In this document: one piece after another, positions 53,418-61,208 of the stretch
How the letters are laid out: each line of letters opens with the position of its first letter
Position numbering within the stretch: position 1 is the first letter of the stretch
Assembly (NCBI RefSeq): GCF_943913955.1
Contig: NZ_CALUAE010000016.1
Span: 1 to 64,000 of the forward strand
Reading direction: 5' to 3'
DNA length: 64,000 bases
Source: Mycolicibacterium bacteremicum
GTDB taxonomy: Bacteria; Actinomycetota; Actinomycetes; Mycobacteriales; Mycobacteriaceae
Program-made: the position numbers and the translations under genes
The notes under the pieces: generated by a model
Told to the model about the DNA's origin: nothing
The model's input: the letters and a program-made list of their open reading frames with translations, nothing else
The model's database searches: none

Positions 53418-54334
53418 GCGAAGAACCTCACCCGACGCACGCGCCACCGAAGAATCTGGCGACCGGGATCATCAAGGCGCTGCGCCCCCGCCAGTGGGTG
53501 AAGAACATCCTGGTCTTCGCCGCTCCGGTGGCCGCCCTGGGTGACGACCGCTTCGTGGTCGAGGACTATCGCGACGTCTTCGTCAAGGTGCTGCTGGCCT
53601 TCGTGGTGTTCAGTCTCGCCGCCTCATCGGTGTATCTGGTCAACGACGCGCGCGATGTCGAAGCCGACCGTGCGCACCCCACCAAGCGGTACCGTCCGAT
53701 CGCCGCGGGTGTGGTGCCCGAATCGCTGGCCTACGTCCTGGCGGTGCTGCTCGGGGCGGCCGCGCTGGTCATCTCCTGGCTGGTGTCGCCGAACCTCGCG
53801 GTGGTCATCGGTGTCTACATCGTCATCCAGCTCGCCTACTGCTTCGGTCTCAAGCACCAGGCGGTCATCGACATCTGCATCGTGTCCTCGGGCTTCCTCA
53901 TCCGGGCCATCGCCGGCGGTGTGGCCGCGGGAATCCAGCTGTCGCAATGGTTCCTGTTGGTGATGGCGTTCGGCTCGCTGTTCATGGCGGCCGGCAAACG
54001 CTATGCCGAACTGCAGCTGGCCGAACGCACCGGCGCGAAGATCCGCAAATCGCTGGAGAGTTACACCAGCGGATACCTGCGGTTCGTCTGGACGCTGGCC
54101 GCCACGGCGGTGGTGCTGTGCTACGCGCTGTTCGCCTTCGAGCGCGACGGTGGCTCGGCGTCGTGGTGGGCCGTCTCGATAATCCCCTTCACCATCGCGA
54201 TCCTGCGGTACGCGGTCGACATCGACGGCGGGCATGCCGGCGAGCCCGAGGAGATCGCCCTGGGGGACCGGGTGCTGCAGGTGCTCGCCCTGGCCTTGAT
54301 CGGTACCGTCGGTGCGGCTGCCTACTTCAGTTGA
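53414..54334 (+). CDS. ubiA: Decaprenyl-phosphate phosphoribosyltransferase UbiA
   Basis: A 306-residue UbiA-fold prenyl-phosphate transferase with about nine helices. The metal-binding motif NDxxDxxxD is present as NDARDVEADRAHPTKRYRP, and the second region as YCFGLKHQAVIDI. It joins phosphoribosyl pyrophosphate to decaprenyl phosphate, the first step to the arabinose donor DPA; M. tuberculosis Rv3806c mutations here contribute to ethambutol resistance. GTG start overlapping the PAP2 stop. Its end overlaps aftB by 23 bases. Confidence 0.96.
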   Translation: MSEEPHPTHAPPKNLATGIIKALRPRQWVKNILVFAAPVAALGDDRFVVEDYRDVFVKVLLAFVVFSLAASSVYLVNDARDVEADRAHPTKRYRPIAAGVVPESLAYVLAVLLGAAALVISWLVSPNLAVVIGVYIVIQLAYCFGLKHQAVIDICIVSSGFLIRAIAGGVAAGIQLSQWFLLVMAFGSLFMAAGKRYAELQLAERTGAKIRKSLESYTSGYLRFVWTLAATAVVLCYALFAFERDGGSASWWAVSIIPFTIAILRYAVDIDGGHAGEPEEIALGDRVLQVLALALIGTVGAAAYFS

Positions 54335-56282
54335 CCGGTTCGGCGCCGCCACCACCGCGCGGCTGACCGGCTGGCCCGCCATCCGCTACAGCGCATCGGT
54401 GCGGATCAGCCTGTGGCTCTCGGTGCTGGTCGCCGCCGGACTGTTCGGCTGGGGTGCCTGGCAGCGCCGCTGGATGGCCGACGACGGCCTGATCGTATTG
54501 CGCACCGTGCGGAACCTGTTGGCCGGCAACGGCCCGGTCTTCAACGCCGGTGAGCGCGTCGAATCGAACACGTCCACGCTGTGGACCTATCTGATCACCG
54601 CGGCCAGTTGGATCGCCGGCCCGGTGCGGCTGGAGTACGTCGCGCTGGCGCTCGCGCTCGGCCTCAGCGTGGCCGGGGTGGTGCTGGTCATGCTGGGCAC
54701 CGCCCGGCTGTACGCGCCGGCGCTGGCCGGCCGGCGTGCCCTGCTGCTGCCGGCCGGCGTGCTCGTCTACATCGCCGTCCCGCCGGCCCGCGACTTCGCC
54801 TCCTCGGGCCTGGAGAACGGTCTGGTGCTGGCCTACGTCGGCCTGTTGTGGTGGCTGCTGGTGCGGTGGTCGCAGGCGCGTGCCGACACCGGGCCGGTAC
54901 TGACCGCGGCGCTGGCCTTCGTGGCCGGCCAGAGCGTGCTGGTCCGCCCGGAACTGGCACTCGTCGGCGGTGTGGCATTGGTCATGATGGTGCTGGCCGC
55001 CGCGGGCTGGCGCCGGCGGCTGCTGATCGTCGCTGCCGGTGGCGCACTTCCGGTGGCCTACCAGATCTTCCGGATGGGTTACTACGGCCTGTTGGTGCCG
55101 CAGACCGCGATCGCCAAGGACGCCTCCGGCGCCAAGTGGTCGCAGGGTCTGATCTACCTGAACAACCTGAACTCGCCCTATCTGCTGTGGGTGCCGCTGG
55201 TGCTACTGATCGTGCTGGCGGTGCTGCTGGTGTGGGCTCGGCCCGGGCAGACCCGGACCGCGCCGCCGGGGCCGGCCGCCAACCGGCTGGCCCGGATGCT
55301 GCAGAACCCCACGGCCGCCGTCGTTTTCATCGTCGCCAGCGGGGTGATCCAGGCTGTCTACTGGGTGCGCCAGGGTGGCGACTTCATGCACGGCCGGGTC
55401 CTGCTGACCGCGCTGTTCCTGGTCCTCGCGCCGGTCGCGGTCATCCCGATCGCGCTGCCGCAGCGGCCGGGTCTGACCGCGCGCACCGGCTATCTGGTCA
55501 CCGGTGCGATGAGCCTGCTGTGGCTGGCCGTCGCGGGATGGGCGGTGTGGGCGGCGAATTCGCCGGGGATGGGTTCGGACGCCACCCGCGTCACCTATAC
55601 CGGGATCGTCGACGAGCGGCGCTTCTATGCCCAGGCCACCGGGCACGCCCACCCGCTGACCGCGGCCGATTACCTGGACTATCCGCGGATGCGCGCGGTG
55701 CTGGTCGCGCTGCGCAACACCCCCGACGGCGCCCTGCTGCTGCCGTCGGGCAACTACGACGTGTGGGATGTCGTCCCGGCCATCCCGCCGCCGCCGGACA
55801 AGCCCCGTCCGCCGGGCGAAACAGGGCCGCACACAGTCTTTTTCACCAACATGGGCATGCTCGGCATGAACGTCGGCCTGGACGTCCGGGTGATCGATCA
55901 GATCGGTCTGACCAACCCGCTGGCCGCGCACACCGCGCGCCTGGAGGACGCACGCATCGGCCATGACAAGAACCTGTTCCCCGACTGGGCGGTGGCCGAG
56001 GGACCGTTCCTCAAGGAACGTCCGTACATCCCGCCGTACCTGGACGAGGAGTGGATCGCCCAGGCCGAGGCCGCGCTGAAATGTCCTGACACCGAGGCGA
56101 TGCTGAATGCCGTTCGCGCCCCGCTGGGCCCGCGCCGGTTCCTGTCCAACGTCATCCATGCCATGGACTTCGGCAGCTACCGCATCGACCGGGTGCCGCT
56201 CTTCGAACTGCGCCGCTGCGGCCTGGAGATTCCGCCGCCCAAGACGCCGGAGTACACCGGTCTGCCCGCGACGGGACCGTGA
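54312..56282 (+). CDS. aftB: Arabinofuranosyltransferase AftB
   Basis: A 656-residue GT-C glycosyltransferase that places terminal beta-1,2-Araf residues, the sites of mycolate attachment. The N-terminal half has about ten transmembrane helices, with the GT-C acidic motif in QRRWMADDGLIVLRTV on the first outer loop; the C-terminal 220 residues are periplasmic. The GTG at 54312 lies inside ubiA; internal starts such as those near 54390 are possible. Corresponds to Rv3805c. Confidence 0.93.
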   Translation: MRLPTSVDRFGAATTARLTGWPAIRYSASVRISLWLSVLVAAGLFGWGAWQRRWMADDGLIVLRTVRNLLAGNGPVFNAGERVESNTSTLWTYLITAASWIAGPVRLEYVALALALGLSVAGVVLVMLGTARLYAPALAGRRALLLPAGVLVYIAVPPARDFASSGLENGLVLAYVGLLWWLLVRWSQARADTGPVLTAALAFVAGQSVLVRPELALVGGVALVMMVLAAAGWRRRLLIVAAGGALPVAYQIFRMGYYGLLVPQTAIAKDASGAKWSQGLIYLNNLNSPYLLWVPLVLLIVLAVLLVWARPGQTRTAPPGPAANRLARMLQNPTAAVVFIVASGVIQAVYWVRQGGDFMHGRVLLTALFLVLAPVAVIPIALPQRPGLTARTGYLVTGAMSLLWLAVAGWAVWAANSPGMGSDATRVTYTGIVDERRFYAQATGHAHPLTAADYLDYPRMRAVLVALRNTPDGALLLPSGNYDVWDVVPAIPPPPDKPRPPGETGPHTVFFTNMGMLGMNVGLDVRVIDQIGLTNPLAAHTARLEDARIGHDKNLFPDWAVAEGPFLKERPYIPPYLDEEWIAQAEAALKCPDTEAMLNAVRAPLGPRRFLSNVIHAMDFGSYRIDRVPLFELRRCGLEIPPPKTPEYTGLPATGP

Positions 56283-56407
56283 CCCAGCTAACAAGTGTTT
56301 TGCGGCTGCGGTAACGCCGCGGTTATGTTGGGCCGATAGATCAGCGTGGCCCACTACGCCCGCAACGCGCTATCGCCTGGTGACTCGGCGGTCAGCCGCG
56401 TCCCACG

Positions 56408-57388
56408 ATGAGATGGACGGACACACACAGCATGCTCAAGCCCCTGGCCCTGTTACGGGGCGCGCTGGCCGCGCTGGTCGCACTGGCGACCGTGGCCGCG
56501 ATCCCCGCGCCGACGGCCGCGGCCTTCTCCCGGGAGGGCCTGCCGGTCGAGTACCTGGACGTGTTCTCCACCGCCATGAACCGCAACATCCGGGTGCAGT
56601 TCCAGCCCGGCGGACCCCACGCGGTCTACCTGCTCGACGGCCTGCGCGCCCAGGACGATTACAACGGCTGGGACATCAACACCCCGGCCTTCGAATGGTT
56701 CCACGACTCCGGGGTGTCGGTGGTGATGCCGGTCGGTGGGCAGTCCAGCTTCTACAGCGACTGGTACTCGCCCTCCTCGTTCAACAACCAGGCCTACACC
56801 TACAAGTGGGAGACCTTTTTGACCAGCGAGCTCCCGGACTGGCTGGCCGCCAACAAGCAGATCTCGCCGACCGGCAACGGCGTGGTCGGGCTGTCCATGG
56901 CCGGTGGTGCCGCGCTGATCCTGGCCGCCTACCACCCCACCCAGTTCCGTTATGCCGCAGCGTTATCCGGTTTCCTCAACCCGTCCACGGCGTTCATGAA
57001 GCAGGCCATCAGGGTCGCGATGCTCGACGCCGGCGGGTACAACGTGGACAACATGTGGGGCCCGCCGTGGGATCCGGCCTGGAAGCGCAACGACCCGGTC
57101 GAACAGGTCGGCAAACTGGTGGCCGCCGGTACCAGGCTGTGGATCTACTGTGCGCCAGGGGGTTCCACGCCGCTGGATGTCAACGGTGACCCGGCCCAGA
57201 AGTTCAATGCCGACAGCCTGGAGGGGTTGGCGATCGGTAGCAACAAGAAGTTCCAGGAGCGCTACACCCAGGCCGGTGGCACCAACGCGACGTTCACCTT
57301 CCCGTCCGCGGGCAACCACTCGTGGGCCTACTGGGGAGCCCAATTACAAGCGCTGAAGCCAGATCTGATCGCCACCCTGGTTCGCTGA
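56408..57388 (+). CDS. Antigen-85-type mycolyltransferase, copy 1
   Basis: A 326-residue secreted protein (ATG 56408 or 56432). Signal peptide ends near PTAAA, mature start FSREGLPVEYLDV. The alpha/beta-hydrolase triad is present: Ser in GLSMAGG, Glu in SLEGLAIGSN and His in GNHSWAYWG, with the active-site Cys in LWIYCAPGG. It lacks the paired cysteines that close a loop after the SDWY motif in M. tuberculosis Ag85 (here SDWYSPSSFNNQAYTYKW). It transfers mycoloyl groups between trehalose esters and the wall. M. smegmatis also has an extra Ag85 gene beside fbpA. Confidence 0.92.
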   Translation: MRWTDTHSMLKPLALLRGALAALVALATVAAIPAPTAAAFSREGLPVEYLDVFSTAMNRNIRVQFQPGGPHAVYLLDGLRAQDDYNGWDINTPAFEWFHDSGVSVVMPVGGQSSFYSDWYSPSSFNNQAYTYKWETFLTSELPDWLAANKQISPTGNGVVGLSMAGGAALILAAYHPTQFRYAAALSGFLNPSTAFMKQAIRVAMLDAGGYNVDNMWGPPWDPAWKRNDPVEQVGKLVAAGTRLWIYCAPGGSTPLDVNGDPAQKFNADSLEGLAIGSNKKFQERYTQAGGTNATFTFPSAGNHSWAYWGAQLQALKPDLIATLVR

Positions 57389-57469
57389 CAGCGCCGATCC
57401 CCAGCCGGTTGTGGTTGACTACACGGGCCTTCGAGCCCGGGGCCACAACAGATGGGATCTTGAGAACAC

Positions 57470-58471
57470 ATGACTTTCGCCGAGTTGATGCGCGCTACGT
57501 CACGCCGTCTGCTGGTCGCCGCCACGGCGGCCGCGGTACTACCCGGCCTGGTGAGTGCGGTGGGCGGCTCGGCGGGTGCGGCGGCGTTCTCGCAGCCCGG
57601 CCTTCCGGTCGAGTACCTCGACGTGCCCTCGGCCGGGATGGGTCGCGACATCCGCATCCAGTTCCAGAGCGGCGGCGAGAACTCCCCGGCGGTCTACCTG
57701 CTCGACGGTCTGCGCGCCCAGGACGACTTCAACGGGTGGGACATCAACACCGCGGCGTTCGAGTGGTACCACGGCTCGGGCCTGTCGGTGATCATGCCGG
57801 TCGGCGGCCAGTCCAGCTTCTACTCCGACTGGTACAAGCCGGCCAAGGGCAAGAACGGCACCTACACCTACAAGTGGGAGACCTTCCTCACCCAGGAACT
57901 GCCCGCCTGGCTACAGGCCAACAAGGCCGTCAAGCCCACCGGCGGGGCCGCGATCGGGCTGTCGATGGCCGGCTCGGCCGCGCTGACCCTGGCCATCTAT
58001 CACCCCGAACAGTTCCCGTATGCGTCCTCGCTCTCGGGCTTTCTGAACCTGTCCGAGGGGTGGTGGCCGATGCTGGTCGGACTGTCCATGGGTGATGCCG
58101 GCGGGTTCAAGTCCGAGGACATGTGGGGACCGTCGAGTGATCCGGCCTGGAAGCGCAACGATCCCTACGTCAACATCAACAAGTTGATCGCCAACAACAC
58201 CCGGATCTGGATCTTCTGCGGCAACGGCAAACCGTCCGAACTCGACGCCGGTGCCAGCGCGGGCAACCTGTTCAACGCCAAGTTCCTGGAGAGCTTCACG
58301 CTGCGCACCAACAAGACCTTCCGCGACACCTACATCGCGGCGGGCGGGACCAACGGCGTGTTCAACTTCCCGGAGAACGGTACTCACAGCTGGGGTTACT
58401 GGGGTTCGCAGTTGCAGGCCATGAAGCCGGACATCCAGCGCGTGCTCGGGGTGACACCGGCCGCACAGTAG
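57470..58471 (+). CDS. fbpA: Antigen 85A-type mycolyltransferase, copy 2
   Basis: A 333-residue secreted mycolyltransferase. Signal ends near SAGAAA, mature start FSQPGLPVEYLDVPSAGMGR, the most Ag85A-like of the three copies. The triad is intact (GLSMAGSAA, KFLESFTLRTN, GTHSWGYWG) with IWIFCGNGKPSE keeping the active-site Cys. As in copy 1, the disulfide-loop cysteines are missing (SDWYKPAKGKNGTYTYKW). It links mycolates to arabinogalactan and makes trehalose dimycolate. It lies 81 bases after copy 1. Confidence 0.94.
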   Translation: MTFAELMRATSRRLLVAATAAAVLPGLVSAVGGSAGAAAFSQPGLPVEYLDVPSAGMGRDIRIQFQSGGENSPAVYLLDGLRAQDDFNGWDINTAAFEWYHGSGLSVIMPVGGQSSFYSDWYKPAKGKNGTYTYKWETFLTQELPAWLQANKAVKPTGGAAIGLSMAGSAALTLAIYHPEQFPYASSLSGFLNLSEGWWPMLVGLSMGDAGGFKSEDMWGPSSDPAWKRNDPYVNINKLIANNTRIWIFCGNGKPSELDAGASAGNLFNAKFLESFTLRTNKTFRDTYIAAGGTNGVFNFPENGTHSWGYWGSQLQAMKPDIQRVLGVTPAAQ

Positions 58472-58554
58472 TTCCGGGCACTGTCGCCGCGGTGATGTGA
58501 TTCACTACAACCCGGGCGGCGGGGACGAGCGCTAGCGAAGACGAGGTGGGTCAG

Positions 58555-59442
58555 ATGAGGCTGCAGGCTCTTGCGTACGCGATGCTGATGGCGCTGGGCC
58601 TGTGGACGGTGTCGGCGACGACGGAGACCACTGCCCGGGCCGACGGGGTCGAGTACCTGATGGTGCCGTCGGCGGCGATGGGCCGCGACATCCCGGTCGC
58701 CTTTCAGGGCGGCGGCCCGCATGCGGTCTTCCTGCTCGACGCCTTCAACGCCGCCCCCGATGTGAGCAACTGGGTGACGGCGGGCAACGCGATGAACACC
58801 CTGGCCGGCAAGGGCATCTCGGTGGCCGCGCCGGCCGGCGGCGCGTGGAGCATGTACACCAACTGGGAGCAGGACGGCAGCAAGCAGTGGGAGACCTTCC
58901 TGGCCACCGAGCTGCCGAACTGGCTGGCCGCCAACAAGGGCCTGGCACCCAGCGGGCACGGTGTCGTCGGCGCCGCGCAGGGCGGTACCGGTGCGCTGAT
59001 GCTGGCCACCTTCCACCCGGATCGGTTCCGCTACGCGGGTTCGATGTCGGGGTTTTTGACCCCGTCGCGCACCTTCGAGAACGGCGCGATCACCGCCGGG
59101 ATGGCGCAGTACGGCGGTGTCGACACGCACAACATGTGGGGCCCGGTGCAGTTCGGCCGGTGGAAGTGGCACGACCCCGATGTGCATGCGCAGCTGTTGG
59201 TGGACAACAACACCCGGCTGTGGATCTTCAGCCCGCAGACCACCACCTGCAGTGACCCGGTGGCGATGATCAACGATTGCGCGCAGGCCCAGGGCAGCAA
59301 CCGCACCTTCTATTCGCACTACCGTTCGCTGGGTGGTCGCAACGGTCATTTCGACTTCCCGACCGGCGGTCAGCACGACTGGGGCAACTGGGCCCCACAG
59401 CTCGGCGCGCTGTCGGGTGACCTGGTGGCGGCCATCCGCTGA
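58555..59442 (+). CDS. fbpD: Non-catalytic antigen-85-like protein FbpD (MPT51-like)
   Basis: A 295-residue secreted protein with signal ending near TARA and mature start DGVEYLMVPSAAMGRDIPV. The fold is that of antigen 85, but the nucleophile elbow reads GAAQGGTGAL, so Ser is replaced; the Glu helix and active-site Cys (LWIFSPQTT) are also lost, while a His remains in GQHDWGNW. This matches MPT51/FbpD (Rv3803c), thought to bind matrix or carbohydrate rather than transfer mycolate. ATG 58555 has GAGG eight bases upstream; GTG 58546 is also in frame. Confidence 0.93.
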   Translation: MRLQALAYAMLMALGLWTVSATTETTARADGVEYLMVPSAAMGRDIPVAFQGGGPHAVFLLDAFNAAPDVSNWVTAGNAMNTLAGKGISVAAPAGGAWSMYTNWEQDGSKQWETFLATELPNWLAANKGLAPSGHGVVGAAQGGTGALMLATFHPDRFRYAGSMSGFLTPSRTFENGAITAGMAQYGGVDTHNMWGPVQFGRWKWHDPDVHAQLLVDNNTRLWIFSPQTTTCSDPVAMINDCAQAQGSNRTFYSHYRSLGGRNGHFDFPTGGQHDWGNWAPQLGALSGDLVAAIR

Positions 59443-59490
59443 CGGTTTGATCACGTTCCGTGGACCCGGCCGGACAGCCGGTACCGTGGA

Positions 59491-59979
59491 ATGGTGCAGC
59501 GCAACGGACGGTCTCCCGCGGGTCTGGCAAAGTGGCCGGTCATCTCGCTGACCCCGGTGATGCTCGCCTCGGTCGCGGCCATGTCCTGCGGCTGCACGGT
59601 CGGGGACAGCACCCTGACGACCATCGGCATGCCCGCCGAGGAGTCCTCGGTGGTCCGCACCGACGGGATGATGGGCGCCAGCCGGGCCGGCGGGCACACC
59701 GAGCACCTCACCGTGACGCCACGGCAGCAGTCCTATCTGGACGCACTCGTCGACGCCGGGGTGCACCCGTCGGAGGATCTGATGGCGCTGAGCATCGGGG
59801 CCTACGTCTGCCAGGCCCGCGCGGCGAAGCAGTCCGAGCAGGCGGTGTGGGATTTCGTGCTGCCGCTGGTGCGCAACGATCTCGACGACACCCACGTCAG
59901 CTCGATTGCCCCGGAGGTCGGTGACGTCAACACGGCGACCGCTGACTACATTCGCATCGCAACCGAACGGCTCTGCTGA
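59491..59979 (+). CDS. DUF732-type exported protein
   Basis: A 162-residue protein. The N terminus has a hydrophobic stretch (VISLTPVMLASVAAMSCGC) that could be a signal or a poor lipobox; the C-terminal half TPRQQSYLDALVDAGVHPSEDL...SIGAYVCQA fits the mycobacterial DUF732 family of small secreted helical proteins, with two conserved Cys (YVCQ and the last residue). Function is unknown. It sits between fbpD and the cutinase gene, in an otherwise essential mycolate cluster. ATG 59491 or GTG 59494. Confidence 0.75.
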   Translation: MVQRNGRSPAGLAKWPVISLTPVMLASVAAMSCGCTVGDSTLTTIGMPAEESSVVRTDGMMGASRAGGHTEHLTVTPRQQSYLDALVDAGVHPSEDLMALSIGAYVCQARAAKQSEQAVWDFVLPLVRNDLDDTHVSSIAPEVGDVNTATADYIRIATERLC

Positions 59980-60013
59980 CGCAGCGCACGAACCACCCTG
60001 GAGTAACTGACGC

Positions 60014-61027
60014 ATGGCCAACAACAGCCGACGCAAACGGCACCGCATCCTGGCCGTGGCGGCTGCCGTCGCGGTCGCCGTCCTGGTGGCGGTGCTGGTG
60101 GCCGGTGTCGTGGTGTGGCTGCGCCAGCCCGACACCCCGCCGATCGCCACTCCTGGCGGTCAGCCGACCGATGTGCCGACCGCGGTGCCGCCGACCGGTA
60201 AGCCGCGCCCGGAGTTCCAGGATGCGAGCTGCCCGGACGTCCAGTTGATGTCGATCCCGGGCACGTGGGAGTCCTCGCGGCAGCTCGATCCGCTGAACCC
60301 GACCCAATTCCCGATCGCGCTGCTGCTCAACGTCACCAATCCGCTGCGCGCCGAGTTCGGCACCGACCGGGTGGAGATCTACACCGTCCCGTACACCGCC
60401 CAGTTCCACAATCCGTTCTCGGCCGACGGCCAGATGTCCTACAACGACAGCCGTGCCGAGGGTAAGGACGCCGCGGTGCGGGCGCTGACCGACATGAACA
60501 ACCGCTGCCCGCTGACCAGCTACGTGCTGGTCGGTTTCTCGCAGGGCGCGGTCATCGCCGGCGACCTCGCCAGTGATATCGGCAACGGTCGCGGTCCGGT
60601 GGACCAGGACCTGGTGCTGGGCGTGACGCTGATCGCCGACGGCCGACGCCAGGACGGGGTCGGTCAGAACCTGGAGCCCAACCCGCCCGGGCAGGGAGCC
60701 GAGATCACGCTGCACGAGGTGCCGATGCTGTCCGCGATGGGGCTGGCAATGACCGGTCCGCGCGACGGCGGGTTCGGTGCGCTCGACAACCGGACCTACC
60801 AGGTGTGCGCGACCGGTGACCTGATCTGCGCGGCGCCCGAGTCGGCGTTCTCCATCACCAACCTGCCGGCGACCATCAACGCGCTGCTCGGCAGCACGGC
60901 GGGTCCGGTCCACGCGTTGTACAACACTCCGCAGTTCTGGCAGATGAACGGCCGGACGTCCACCCAGTGGACGCTGGACTGGGCGCGCGATCTGCTGCAG
61001 AACGCGCCCGAGCCCAAACACGGGTGA
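60014..61027 (+). CDS. Essential cutinase-like envelope lipase (Rv3802-like)
   Basis: A 337-residue protein: an N-terminal membrane anchor (ILAVAAAVAVAVLVAVLVAGVVVWL), a Pro-rich linker to about 65, then a cutinase fold with the first Cys in DASCPDVQLMSIPGTWESS, catalytic Ser176 in VLVGFSQGAVIAGDL, Asp in CATGDLICAAP, and His in GPVHALYN. The M. tuberculosis protein has phospholipase/thioesterase activity, is essential, and controls mycolate composition. It precedes fadD32 by 181 bases. Confidence 0.93.
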   Translation: MANNSRRKRHRILAVAAAVAVAVLVAVLVAGVVVWLRQPDTPPIATPGGQPTDVPTAVPPTGKPRPEFQDASCPDVQLMSIPGTWESSRQLDPLNPTQFPIALLLNVTNPLRAEFGTDRVEIYTVPYTAQFHNPFSADGQMSYNDSRAEGKDAAVRALTDMNNRCPLTSYVLVGFSQGAVIAGDLASDIGNGRGPVDQDLVLGVTLIADGRRQDGVGQNLEPNPPGQGAEITLHEVPMLSAMGLAMTGPRDGGFGALDNRTYQVCATGDLICAAPESAFSITNLPATINALLGSTAGPVHALYNTPQFWQMNGRTSTQWTLDWARDLLQNAPEPKHG

Positions 61028-61208
61028 GCACGCTCACCTCGTAGGCGACTCGCCGGTAACCAGATTTGGCCTGCGCGAATCGAACATTTAACATTAAGAG
61101 AAAACTAAGAGTGGCGTGTCGCCGGGCGCAGGCTCGGGCCGACCGCACCGGTACGATCCCTCGGGTTCGGGGGCGACCATGAGCAGTGTGCTTTGACAGG
61201 AGTATTTG
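61028..61208 (+). promoter_or_regulatory. fadD32 operon upstream region
   Basis: The 181-base gap contains the AT-rich segment AACATTTAACATTAAGAG at 61083-61100 followed by AAAACTAAGAG, an imperfect direct repeat of (C/A)TAAGAG, in an otherwise GC-rich stretch. It is a likely promoter/regulator site for fadD32-pks13. AGGAG lies seven bases before the fadD32 ATG. Confidence 0.5.
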
